From Capronia americana (lineage: Eukaryota; Ascomycota; Eurotiomycetes; Chaetothyriales; Herpotrichiellaceae), in assembly GCA_016110215.1 (NCBI GenBank), contig JADWQD010000007.1:1860001-1924000 (forward strand): a stretch of DNA of 64,000 nucleotides, in the 5' to 3' direction. This document shows positions 43,631 through 54,574 of this stretch, one piece after another. The position numbers were made by a program, and so were the translations under genes. A model generated the notes under the pieces. That model saw nothing but the letters and a program-made list of their open reading frames with translations. It did no database searches and was not told where the DNA came from. Within the stretch, counting starts at the first letter, position 1; every line of letters starts with the position of its first letter.

Positions 43631-44972
43631 TCATGGCCGTCGTCTCGTTAATCGTCTCGCATACTCCTGATCAGCGTCGCATCCGTTAGCGAAGATTAAA
43701 TGGTGGGTTGGAGCACTCACCTGACAACTCCTCTTGATTCCAGCTTCGAGCCCTATTCGAGGCTGGTAGCCGAGGATCCTTTTGGCCTTGTCACCACTGG
43801 CGTAGCGCATCGCGCAGGCGTCCATCACACTTCCACGCGAGAGGGTCGTTGGAGTCCCGGAAATTCGCGTAAAGACTTCCGCAACCAAGCCCAGTAGCCA
43901 CGCCAGTCCTTCTGGGATTTGAATCTCCCAAGCGGGGGGGAAGTGCGCAAATTCCTTCCAAACGGCAAGGCTGAACTCTCGAAACAACACGGGCTCGTTG
44001 TTCTGGATGAAAAAAGTCTCTCCTGCTGCCGGGGATGTTTCTGACTGGGACTGCAACAGGTTTTCGACGGCAAGCACATGCGCATCAGCCACATTGCCTA
44101 CGTATACCGTGTCCCAGAGGTTTGTGCCGCTCCCGATTATCCAGCGAGTCTCACCCTTTGCGATGCAAGCGTGAATGGGAGGGATCAGCTGATTGTCTCC
44201 TTCTCCGAAGATGACAGAAGGCCGCAACACACATGTGGACATGGACTCGCTGTTTGCTGCAATGACAATTCTCTCGGCCGCGGCCTTGCTCTCGCCGTAG
44301 ATGGACGACCTCTCTGCAACTGGCCACCGCTCATCGATATTTGCGTACGACCGGCTCATGTCGTCTGTCACGGCGCAGCAGCTACTCGTGTAAACAAATG
44401 CCCTGCATCCGCACTTGCTGGCTGCGTCAACCACATGGCGCGTGCCTTCCACGTTGGTGGTTTGGACCACGGCTTCTAGGCGTCGTGCATACCTGCCAGA
44501 ATATGCCATCAGCCATTTCGTCCCGTGCCACTGGTGATTCTGAAAGCAGGCAACGGCTTGAGGCTATCAATATGCGTACACTCCAGGAAGCGCCTGCCTA
44601 CCTTTCACTCAATGAGGGCACAATCCCGGCCGTGTGAACAACAGCATCTGGTTGGATGAGGGAAAGCGCTCTCGTGATGCTGCCTCCATCTGTGATGTCT
44701 GCTTGCACATACTCGTACTTGCACCCGCTCACCAGGTCCAGCTCATCTGGCATCTTATTGGCATCCTTGCGTTTATCCAGAATCCACACATGCCAATCGG
44801 GGTGGAACTCGTGCAAAGCTCGAACGATTGCCGAGCCCACGAATCCCAATCCTCCCGTCACCACGACCTTGATGGGAGGTGCATGAGTCTCTGTATTTGG
44901 CTGCGCCTTTTCATAGAACGCCGTCCCCGAGCCGCCGCCGGCCTGAGGTACTCCTTCCGCATCCTTCGCCAT
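43631..44972 (-). CDS. 3-beta-hydroxysteroid dehydrogenase/sterol-C4-decarboxylase-like SDR
   Basis: Three exons: 44602-44972, 43721-44492 and 43631-43666, giving 392 residues. This is an extended short-chain dehydrogenase resembling the 3-beta-HSD/Erg26 group, which oxidises the 3-hydroxyl of sterols using NAD(P). The Rossmann start is VVVTGGLGFVGSAIVRAL at about 37-54, and DITDGGSITRAL follows. The catalytic pair is Tyr189 and Lys193 in SSIYGESKAAAERI. VLRPSVIFGEGDNQLIPPIH and TNLWDTVYVGNVADAHVLAV are the substrate-domain motifs of this family. The 54-bp last intron is a multiple of three, so the frame reads through it; GTGAGT, CTAAC and ATCAG mark it, leaving the C-terminus EYARRLTRRRP. 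It lacks the C-terminal membrane helices of yeast Erg26, so it may be a paralogue with another substrate. Confidence 0.88.
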
Positions 44973-46154
44973 TACGGTGTATTGGCCACAATCACGGCGG
45001 GATTTGCACGGCTAGCAAGAACGCCGGTACAAGAATACACACAAATCGTAGAGAACGAAGGTAGTACAGCTCGACGCATCCCATCCCAATCACAGTCTAT
45101 GAGATATTGTTGTGCAGACTGCGAAACTGTACCCGTCGCAGCATCCCGACGACTGCATTAATCATCACGTCGAAGGAGTGCCGCAAGATGCGAATGAGGT
45201 GAGGAGAAGTCTCTCATTGCGAATCACATCGCACCGGAACTTGCACGCTCCGGACTGTCCACCCCCCCTGCTGCCCCGAACACCCACGACAACCCTGAAC
45301 AATCTCCACGCGCGAGGCTTGACCAAACCAAGCCCACGGAACCGGACATGTTCCCCCTTTCGTCATCAGTAAACACCGTCCAGCCTGAAGCTATCAGATG
45401 TTATCTCGCTTAGGATGCTTCCATGCTTTCCATGGCTTCCATTCGTGACGCCGTCGACGCCATCACCAGGATCATCCGTTCCACGCATGCTTCCATGGTC
45501 CTTCCATTTTTATGCATCCAACAAATACTCGTCGTACTCGCGCTCCGTAAGCGAGAGTCGTGATCAACGACAGCCCGCAAGCCAAGCGGACAAGCCATGC
45601 AGTAGATCACCTTAGCATGGAGCAATGTGGCTTCACCTCGTTTCCCGACCAAGATTTCTCTCATTCCACTCTCAGCAAGCATCCACTCCAGAAGTTATTT
45701 CAGGACCAGGCGCCCACCCACCGTGCAAGCGAGCATTGTCATCATTTGCATTACGGAGGACTGAGGTGCTCGTGCTCCTACTAGTAGTACACCTTACGAG
45801 CGGTAGAGATGAAAACGCCGTGTTCCAAAAACCACGCCAGGCGATACGTAGTAGTCCAGTTCAGGCCTCAACCCACTTCGACGACACGTGCATGCATGCC
45901 CGTATGATGCAGATGCAGGCGTTGTGGCTGGTACTTCATGCTTTGGTCCAAATCCAGCCACACCCACAGAGTACATACATACACAGGGCCGAGTACCTCG
46001 TAGGTGATACATAGGCAGCGCACTCCATGACCAAGAGAATAAATAGGTACCTGGTACCAGCACTCCTCAAGACTTCTCGTACGAGATACTCCGTGATACT
46101 GAAAACAGCATAAAGAACCACCAATAAATGACCTTGCCAAGCGCATACGTTGGT

Positions 46155-46198
46155 GTAGCAGTAGCAGTAGCAGTAGTAGAAGCAGTAGCAGTAGCAGG
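46155..46198. repeat. (GTAGCA)n microsatellite
   Basis: GTA/GCA hexamer repeat of about 44 bp with one interruption at GTAGAAGCA. Confidence 0.9.
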
Positions 46199-46400
46199 AT
46201 ACTTTGCATATACCATACACTATAGGACGAGCCGGACGAGTACAAGTCCAAGTACATACGGAGCACCGTGTAAAAAATTATACTACTACCTCATGGACCG
46301 ACCGAACATCGGACTCCCTCCCTCACCAATTACAATCAAATCAAATCAAATCCAAACCGATTGTCTCAACGTCGTGCGCGTGAAGACCTTTCAAGCGTGT

Positions 46401-46422
46401 CGTGGCGTGGCGTGGCGTGGCC
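46401..46422. repeat. (CGTGG)n microsatellite
   Basis: Four tandem CGTGG units. Confidence 0.8.
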
Positions 46423-46913
46423 TCCTACTGCCTCCCACTCCCTATGACTGATGACGGAGGACGGACGACTGTGACCTCCCTACATGAGACAGAAAAAGGG
46501 GGACGGGATCGAGGGAGGATGTGCCATAGAGACAGACAGACACCGAACCAAGGAAAACTGGAACTTGAATACTTGAAGACACTCGAGAAAGAGCACGGGC
46601 GAGGCTGAAGAGTCAGTCAGTCATTGGATCAAGGGTGCCAGGGCACATCGTGGTATGTACGAGGTAGACAAGGAAAGATACCGGCAGGAATATCGCTGGA
46701 TAAACTCCCTTCGGATGCCGTAGATACTGACTGTTTACAAAGCTTTGAACTGTAGCCCCCGCCGTCAGATGAGCAAGGAGAAGACAAAACAAGTCTCAAG
46801 ATTTGTCCAATTGATAGGTTTCCGGCCAGGCTGCTGATTCTTATGTCGCAGCAGTGCAAGCTATTTCGCTTCTCTGCGCATAAAAAGCCCCTGTCCGCCG
46901 CCGCATGTTGTCG

Positions 46914-46949
46914 CCATGCCATGCCATGCCATGCCATGCCAGGCCAGGC
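46914..46949. repeat. (CATGC)n microsatellite
   Basis: About five CATGC units ending in two CAGGC variants. Confidence 0.85.
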
Positions 46950-47144
46950 TATTGCCGTTACGTGATTGTTCCTTTCTGCAAATGCACACGGGCGTCCTAT
47001 GCACGCCGCACGCATTGCCAGATTCTGTCGGGATACTGATGATAGTACATTTTCGAGCAAGCGAGCCCAAAGCTCCAAGCACATCGTCCGAAACCTACGT
47101 CTCCATCTCCAGCACCGCCATATCGTTCCCAAAAGACAGCATCA

Positions 47145-50100
47145 TCACTCGTCATCCTCGTCGTCGTCCACATATCTTGGCCCTCCTGCTGCCGGAGTCG
47201 GTGCGTCAAAAGCCCCACTGGCATACGGTGTTGGTGCATTCGCCGCAGGTGTAGGCGCGTCATACACTGCGAGACGATTATTCTTCAGTGGAACACTATT
47301 CGCCGCCTTGGCAAAACTGGGCGGTGCCGGCGTGGGTGCGTCTTGCGGACCGGAGCCAGAAGCACCGGGCGTAGGAGCGGATAGGTAGGGTGTGTATGCT
47401 TCGTCGTCATAGCGGTTGTCGGATGCGGCGGGAGTAGGTGCAGACATGCCTGGAGTGGGCGCGTCGTATGGTCGGGCTGCAGGAGTAGGTGCAGACGCCG
47501 CGTAATTGCTACCTGCACCGTCCCAGGCGGGTGTTCGTGATGACGAGGGATTGTATGCTGGTGTGCGTGAACCGCCGAAGGCGTCAAAGCCAGTGTTGGC
47601 CGAAGAGCTGTAATCACCAGCGCCGTAAGGAGTCTTTGCGCCTGACGACCATGCTGGCGTGCGAGAGCCGGCGTTGGTTGAGTAATTGCCTGCGCCGCCG
47701 TAGGATGTCATGCCACCGCCACCATAAGAGGTCTGTGACCCAGATGGACCTTTCAGTAAAGGTGTTCGCCCGGAGTCGAGACCTCCCCCTGCACTAGGAG
47801 CGCCCCAAGCAGGTGTCCGTGATGATGCATTCCACGCCGGAGTTCGCATTCCGTCCATTGCATGCATAGGTGTTCTTCCGCCAAAGGCCCCTCCGTCCGG
47901 CACGCGAGAGGAACCTATGCCTGGGCCTGCTCTCATCGACATGGGGCCACCACGCTGCTTGATCCAATCCTCGTACCTCGTTCGGTTCTGCGTGTTAGGG
48001 CTGAGAAAGAAGTTAGAGGTGGCCTTTGAACGAGATGGGATGCTCCACTTACTCAATGATAGAGAGGTCGAACTTGCTAAGGTTGATGGTCTTGTTCTTC
48101 GTTTGAAGTTCGAGCCTCGCCTCCCCGGCAGTGGTATCCTTGACAATGGCACGGTGACCTTTATATGTCCCCCTGCTTATATGGACAAGCTTTCCTTGGA
48201 GCGGATCGCGCCCAGGTCGTTGCGGTGGAGCCATAGCAGCCTCCGGGCGCCGACCCAGGAGAGCAGGGTTCATCTTCGACAAGTCGGTGGTGGGGACTGT
48301 AATACGGCCACCCTTTGCAGCAGTTGTGACCACATTTGTGCATCGGTTGACCCAGATTCCAGAGTTCTCAATCCCCAGCTTGTTATGCGCAAAGACGTAG
48401 CCTCTGTGAAGGTGCAAGATCGTGCCTGATTTGTTCTCTCCGGTCGATTCCCGCACGACATCCCCGACGCGGATCTCAGAGCCATTCTTGTCTGTGGCGA
48501 CGGCGTTCTTGCGTGTCTCGGCCTTTTGGATTTGAGAAGGCAGGCGCGTCATCATGGACCCGTTCTGATCCAGGATACGTACAGATTCGCGGTCCGCACG
48601 AATCACAATACCGACAGTGGTCGGATCAATCTGCACCAGATCTTGCACGTCGAACTGGCTGTTTCCCGCTGCGTCGCCACCGGCATCCGTGGCCTCTCTG
48701 AGATCCTTGCTGAAGACCGTGATTTCCTCGTTGGTGTTGTTTGTCAAGACTGTGACTTTGTCGTCTTTGATGCGGAGAACCATGCCAACTTCGTCCCGGT
48801 ATTTGCTCCCGCCAATGATTTTCACGTTGTCACCCTCTCGGAAGCGTTTCCGCAAACCCTTGACAGGCACTTCAACAAGCTGGCCGGCGAGCTCACCTTC
48901 CGTGACCTGGATCGACACGATGTTGCCCTTGACGGCTTCGGTCCTGCCAATGATGCCTCGCTGTTCACCTTCGTACACTTCAACCTCGTCACCAGGCATA
49001 TAGTTGCCTTCGGCCGTAGCGCTTCTCAGGCTGTGGGCCAACTTTTCAAGGTCGAGGGTCTCAGTGCCATCGTCACCGGTTTCGGTCAGCTTCGTGATCT
49101 CTTCCAGCTTCGGGTTGACGTTTTCCATGGCGAGATGTTGGAGCTTGAAATTTTTGATCAAGAAGCCGTTTTCGTAGGTTTCCTTGTTGTACGTGTAAGA
49201 CTTCTTCGTCAGGGTGTGATTTGATTGCAGCAACCGGTCATGCCTCTTTCTTGCCTCTGCTTCGTTGAAGAGTCTCTGCGGAGGTCTCTCTTTCGGGATG
49301 CCAGCAGATGCAAAAGCATTGGGTCGCTTCCGCTTCGCGTCGGCAGATGGAGGTTTAGAAGTGTCGTCATTGAGCCCATAGTCCAGCCGCGGCACCAGTC
49401 GAAGAGTCACTTCGAGACCGTTAGTCTCGACCGTGTCGACGACGGCCAAGTCACCAGCATAAAGACCACGCTTGATGCGAACATAGTCACCGGGAACCAG
49501 CTCTTTGTCCTTCCGGGTTCTCAGCAAATCCGGCATCTCCTTGATCGGCACAAGATTCATCTTGGTTCTCGGGTAGACGTCGGCGACATTGGTAAGAGCC
49601 TCGTCGACGTCGCTCTTCTTGACAGCCTCGACAAAGATGTAGCCCGCCATGGGACCCTCGCCATCACCTCTCTGGAACACTGAACAGATCTTTACCGCGT
49701 TCCGACCCTTGCCTTCGAGCATCTTCTTCAGAAGCCTGGTGACAATGTCTTTTTCTTTGCCTTGCTTGCATCGGACACCCCAAATGCTCGGATCTGAAAC
49801 ATCAGGCATGAGCAGGTTCTGTGGCACGAAAGAGCCTTGACTCAGCGCGGTAGTTGTCCGTCGTCCGTATCGCTCCTTGTAAGCCGCCGCCTGTTTCTCG
49901 AGATCTATCGACGTTTCAATCTGCCGTTGGCGGTCGAGTTCTCTGTGTCTCGCATCGTCTTGATCGGCCTCGGGCGGTAGATCATCATCGGGATGATTAG
50001 GCTCGATGAAATCGGGCCCCAGGTCGTCCTCATCAGCTTCTAATTCGTCATCGTCCTCGTCGACTTCAGCCTCTTCTTCGAAGAATTGGTTCAGGCCCCG

Positions 50101-50511
50101 CCTCCGGCGCTTGCGAGGTCGACTGGCAACTGCGTCTTCATCCTCTTCGTCTTCTTCGTCATCTTCTTCATCGTCACCATTGAGGTCTTCCCCTTCGCCT
50201 TCGTCATCTTCGCCATTATCTCCTACCCCATCTTGATCGCCCTCATCATCATCGTCGTCGTCGGCGTCGGGTGAAGGTTGTCTGTCTCCCCTCACAGGAG
50301 ATGCCGATTTGTTGTCGGTAGGCCGGCGGGCACCAGCGTCTTTACTGTCATCTTGGTCGTCGGCCCGTCTGGCTGCAGCGTTGGGTTCCGTGTCTCGGTC
50401 GCCGTCGTCACCAGCATCGGACCCGCCCTCGATTCCCGGGTTGAAGTCATTGTCGGACTCTTCGTCATCTGCGCCAAAGTCTTGGTTCAGCCATGATCCC
50501 CCGGACGCCAT
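47145..50511 (-). CDS. spt5: transcription elongation factor SPT5
   Basis: Two exons: 48053-50511 and 47145-48000, giving 1104 residues; the 52-bp intron has GTAAGT donor and CTCAG acceptor and restores DLSIIDPNTQNRTRYEDWIK. SPT5, with SPT4, forms DSIF, which clamps RNA polymerase II. The N-terminal 220 residues are very acidic. The NGN domain spans about 240-330 (SIWGVRCKQGKEKDIVTRLL, then YIFVEAVKKSDVDEAL). KOW domains follow, for example ELVPGDYVRIKRGLYAGDLA, then EVEVYEGEQRGIIGRTEAVK, DNVKIIGGSKYRDEVGMVLR, and the last, GKLVHISRGTYKGHRAIVKD. The C-terminal repeat region holds two kinds of short repeat: RTPAW/RTPAY (about residues 860-950) and DAPTPG/SAPTPA (about 1010-1095), both Thr-Pro sites for the Bur1/CDK9 kinase. 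It ends in an acidic VDDDEDDE. Confidence 0.98.
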
Positions 50512-51226
50512 CTTGGGCCTGAAGTTGACGGAAAGGGAACTGGAGGGACAGAGATGTCGCGACAGCCAGAGACTCAGGAACTCAGGCGATGACTCATTCG
50601 AAGAGAGATGAGACAGGAGAGGCTATGAGAAAGAGCGTCGGAGGAGGTGAAGAGGCGAGGAAGTTGTAGTGACAGACAGCCTGCGGACAAAAAGATTCCT
50701 TGTCAACAACCGCATTTGCACGAACGATACTACACTCTGCCGAAGTTCTAGCAATATCACGTGCACTGCGGTGGAGTAGAGCGTATCTCATACGCGTCAA
50801 GGCGTGCACCGTAGCGCAACATAGTGTACATCCATCGAATCTGAATATGAAGAGCAGATCTCAAACTCAACCAGAGCGAGCCACAGGCTCAAGTTAGCAA
50901 CCGTCGAAGCGACCCAAAGGTAGGTCGGTAATTAGACCGAAGTAACAGATGCCGAAGTACCAGTTGCCAGGAATTTTCGATTCTGCTCAGCTGCTGCAGC
51001 GTACGAGCTAAACGCTCTGCTTCGTGGTTCGATGTCCTCATGCATCCAGATCTCTCTCTCTCTCTCTCACCAAACATCACGCTTGAATTACCCCTTCCTT
51101 GCCTTGCCCCTGCCTCTGTGCCATGTATCAAAACCAGATCAGCACACCAGCACACCAGCACATCATCATGAGAGCATGAAGAGAACAAGTACGAAGTGAG
51201 TACAGTGCACCGCACCGACTGTGGCT
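50512..51226. other. SPT5 promoter region with a (TC)n tract
   Basis: 715 bp upstream of the minus-strand SPT5 start and downstream of the next gene. A (TC)n run lies at 51051-51068. No coding signal. Confidence 0.6.
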
Positions 51227-51969
51227 TCACCAGCGATACCGGCTATACCAGCCATACCGGCCATACCAGCCATACCAGCCATACTGGCTGTATCGCCACC
51301 CCCAGATTCGCCTCCCACGCACCATTCTCTCATACCCTCTCTTCAGCATCACCCGATGCTCCTTCTCCTCCAGCAGCCTGGCCGCGAGTGTGAAGTCCTC
51401 GAGCTCGACGGTCTTTCGCCCGGCCATATCCACAGCTAACTTGGCAGCTGTTCTCGGTGAGGTGTCCGTTAGCAGTTGTCTCTTTCGCGCGCTCTCCATC
51501 TCTCTCTGGGGGTGTATGTATTTCCGAGCAACCGGAATATTGAAGCTCACCCCTCAAAGGTCTAATTCATGCCCGCTCGGGTGGATACATACCCCTCATA
51601 ATGCAAGCAACGTGGAACTGCGCAAAGTGCAGCAGCGCCGCCACCGCGTCCCTGCGAATCAGGAAGTCGCGCCCAAATTCGGCCAGCATCGTCGCGTGGA
51701 CCAGTCGTGTGAGCGATCGCCGAGTCAAGAACGCTCGGTGACGGACGAACTCGTCGGGGACCTCGTCGCCGGTGATCACCTCGAGCTCATCTACAACAAC
51801 GCAACGACGATAGAAAATCGAGGTTAGCGGATTTGGAACGGGTACAGATCGGTGAGTGAGTGAGGGTGGGCAGGGTGGAAGGCTCGCTCGAATCAAGACA
51901 TGTGAAGGTCGCAACCGACTTACCCTTGATTCGATTGACCAGCTGGCCGTCTACCGCTTCGGATGACAT
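51227..51969 (-). CDS. small histone-fold candidate protein with Tyr/Gly/Trp-rich tail
   Basis: Three exons: 51924-51969, 51593-51790 and 51227-51447, giving 154 residues. Introns 51791-51923 (GTAAGT, TGTAG) and 51448-51592 (GTATGT, CTAAC branch, ACAG) join in phase and turn separate open frames into one continuous helical protein. Predicted helices fit a histone fold: about 39-53 (RRSLTRLVHATMLAEFG), a long middle helix about 62-90 (RDAVAALLHFAQFHVACIMR and on), then GRKTVELEDFTLAARLLEEK at 91-110, whose GRKTVxxxD turn is like that of histone H4 and CENP-T. After residue 130 the tail is YGWYGWYGRYGWYS, encoded by a minisatellite, and a possible GTGCGT donor before it could remove this end. 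Could be a CENP-W/T, TAF or NF-Y type subunit; I do not recognise which. The intron evidence is good, the family is inference. Confidence 0.5.
51236..51290. repeat. short minisatellite encoding the YGW tail
   Basis: 9-bp units of TACCAGCCA/TACCGGCCA type in tandem on the plus strand. Read on the minus strand they give the Tyr-Gly-Trp repeats of the histone-fold candidate. Confidence 0.85.
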
Positions 51970-52197
51970 GATATGGATGATGTGGGTGGGGGGCTTGGTG
52001 TTGTTGAGAGGGTTATGTGAGTGAAAGGATGGAAGTTTGGAAGTTTGAAAGTCGGTGGTGTTTAAGAGCTTCTGATGGTGAGAGTGACGTTGTCGAAGGG
52101 TTGGCAGCGGGATGGAGGAACAGTGAAGTTGTCGAAGTGGCTGACAGCGGGACGGATGAAGAGCGAGGTTTTCGGAAGGATCGACAGTGAGACAGAG

Positions 52198-52567
52198 GCA
52201 AGAGAGGACGAGATCGTCTTATGAGGAAGGCGAGAGAAGCGGCATAGGAGATGAATTTGTGACCAGCCTCACGCAAATGGAGTAGAGGCAAGAGAGGACC
52301 AGATCGTCTTATGAGGAAGGCGAGAGAAGCGGCATAGGAGATGAATTTGTGACCAGCCTCACGCAAATGGAGTAGAGNNNNNNNNNNNNNNNNNNNNNNN
52401 NNNNNNNNNNNNNNNNNNNNNNNNNNNNNNNNNNNNNNNNNNNNNNNNNNNNNNNNNNNNNNNNNNNNNNNNNNNNNGCAAGAGAGGACCAGATCGTCTT
52501 ATGAGAAAGGCGAGAGAAGCATCACATGAGATGTATTTGTGACCAGCCTCACGCAAATAGAGTAGAG
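52198..52567. repeat. 90-bp tandem repeat interrupted by an assembly gap
   Basis: Copies 52198-52287 and 52288-52377 differ by only a base or so; 52478-52567 is a third, diverged copy with about six changes. Each begins GCAAGAGAGGAC and ends AGTAGAG. The unit is divisible by three and leaves one minus-strand frame open through each copy, giving REAGHKFISYAASLAFLIRR and following residues. No ATG starts that frame. Confidence 0.95.
52378..52477. other. assembly gap of 100 N
   Basis: Exactly 100 N, the usual placeholder for a gap of unknown size, set inside the 90-bp array. The true number of repeat copies is unknown. Confidence 0.99.
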
Positions 52568-52880
52568 GCCAGTTCTACTGAGGATGGACGCATACCTGAA
52601 CCATGCTCCAGACATGAGGATATCAGCTAGTCGGCCTGCATCGGCCGCAACAACGCAGAGCGAGGCGGTCAACGTTGGGATCAACTGAGGCAACCGCAGG
52701 TAGTTTGCCCTGGTTTCTACATTTAGCTGGTACTGAGAATGTGGATGTCTCTTCTACAGTGATTTGAGCGCCGCGTTGATGAGCGGGCCTCGTCCTGAGT
52801 ACAAGATTGTGCTGTCTCACAGCAGAGTACACCAAGATAGACCGTTTGCCAAGTAGATTTTCACTTGCGGCCTGGTGTCT

Positions 52881-54574
52881 TTACAACTTCAGTCCCACGT
52901 TGACGTGAACTGCCTTCGTCTGGGAGTACGCCGCCAATCCAGCCTCACCCAGCTCTCTTCCAATACCGCTCTGCTTGACACCACCAAACGGTACCCTGAA
53001 ATCCGAATCATTGCTCGAATTGATCCAAACCATACCAGCCTCGATCCTGGCTGCCACTCGGTGCGCCCGCTCGATGTTTTGGGTGAACAACGCAGAGCCG
53101 AGACCGTATGTTGTGTCGTTGGCCATGCGAATCGCGTCATCCTCCGTCTTGAAAGAGGCAATGACAACGAACGGGCCGAAGATTTCTTCCCGGTAGATCT
53201 TCATGTCGTCCTTGACGCCTGTGAAGACGGTGGGCTCGATGAAGAATCCCTTGCCATCGCCCACATTTTTGTGCGGCACGCCACCTGTTGCGAGGGTTGC
53301 GCCCTCCGACTTACCACTCTCGATGTAGCTCAGGACTCTCTCGTACTGTGATTTCGTGACCTGAGGGCCTTGGAACGTGTCGTCTGCAAACGGGTCGCCA
53401 ACTTTCGAAGTCGACTTCACAATCTCCTTGAATTGCTCAACGAACTTGTCGTAGATGGATTCCTGCACCAAGACGCGGGACGTTGCTGTACAAATCTGAC
53501 CCTGGTTCGACATGATGCCAATGTGGGCCCACTTGGCTGCTTGTTCGAGATCAGCATCGTCGAAGACTACAAGGGGTGATTTTCCACCAGTCTCGAGGGT
53601 GATGTTCTTCATGTTGATACTGGCTGTTTTCATGATTTGCTTGCCGGTGAGTGTGCTACCCGTAAACGCGATCTTGTCCACGTCCAAATGAGAGGCGAGG
53701 GCGTGGCCGGCCTCTTTGCCGTATCCATTCACAATGTTGATGACGCCAGGAGGGAAGATACCAGGGATCAGACTGGCAAGGTACAGGATTGAGAGGGGCG
53801 TCTGTTCCGCGGGCTTCATTACCACGGTGTTGCCGCATGCGAGAGCAGGACCAAGTTTCCATGCCGCCATAGCCAGAGGGTAGTTCCAGGGGATGATCTG
53901 ACCACAGACACCGATAGGTTGCTTCAGAGTGTATGCGAACTTCTGCGGTGTTGTGGGAATGGTCTGCCCGTGGATTTTGTCTGCCCAACCAGCATAATAC
54001 CGGATGCAGCCAACAACCTCGCCCAAGTCCTCATTCAGGGCGACGCTGTACGGCTTGCCGTTATCCCAGGTCTCCAGTGTGGCAAGGGTTTCCTTGTTCT
54101 CTTCCAGAATGTCGGCGAATTTGAACATGAGGGCGCCTCGATCGGTGGCAGGGAGGTCTCGCCATGAAGGGTCGTTGAATGCTGCGCGCGCCGCTTTCAC
54201 GGCTTTGTCGACATCATCTGCCGATGCTGCCTCGACAGAAGTGATCTCTGTCTCGTCTCTAACTCAAACATGTCAATCACAGACCGTCCTAGTAGCGGGA
54301 AGCGCCTTGCCTGCACTTACGTAGGGTTAATGCTGGTGATTTTCTCGCCGGAACTCGACTTGACAAATTCATTGTTGATGAAGAGCCCTGTTGGCAATGT
54401 GATCTTGCGGCCATTGGGAGCCGTGAGCTCAACTTTTAGATCCGCCATGCTGAAGGACCTCGATCGCGCTGACGAGGATTGTCGGAACACCGTGAGCGAA
54501 GCAGAACTGTTACAAGAAACGATTGTAGCAGATGTCGAGATGCGGGATATTGACCTCGCAAGACACTTCAACAT
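52881..54574 (-). CDS. aldehyde dehydrogenase, probably mitochondrial, NAD(P)-dependent
   Basis: Two exons: 54321-54574 and 52881-54258, giving 543 residues. Oxidises aldehydes (acetaldehyde and others) to acids, for ethanol and amino-acid use. From the first ATG there is a 42-residue, Ser/Arg-rich, acid-free leader (MLKCLARSISRISTSATIVS and on), a good mitochondrial presequence; from Met43 (MADLKVELTAPNGRKI) it would be a 501-residue cytosolic form, close in size to fungal AldA. The Rossmann core has PWNYPLAMAAWKLGPALACG and the nucleotide-binding FTGSTLTGKQI. The general base Glu is in LETGGKSP (about residue 302) and the nucleophile Cys in GQICTATSR (about 342). The C-terminal FGGVKQSGIGRELGEAGLAA is conserved. 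The 62-bp intron 54259-54320 has a GTAAGT donor and TTAG acceptor. Confidence 0.97.

Larger units (their letters stand above)
44973..47144. other. 2.2-kb intergenic region rich in simple repeats
   Basis: No gene supported. Contains the (GTAGCA)n tract, a GTGGC tract and a CATGC tract listed below. Several TACGAGTA-like words occur around 46060-46270. The right end is the 3' flank of SPT5. Confidence 0.55.
51970..52880. other. intergenic region with 90-bp repeats and assembly gap
   Basis: Lies upstream of the histone-fold candidate and downstream of ALDH. The left part has shorter degenerate repeats (GTTGTCGAAG...GACAGCGGGA about 52090-52150). Right of the repeat array no coding signal is seen. 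Confidence 0.6.

Noticed and set aside
48526..49224. 232-codon plus-strand frame
   Set aside because: Antisense to SPT5 KOW domains; no motif of its own.
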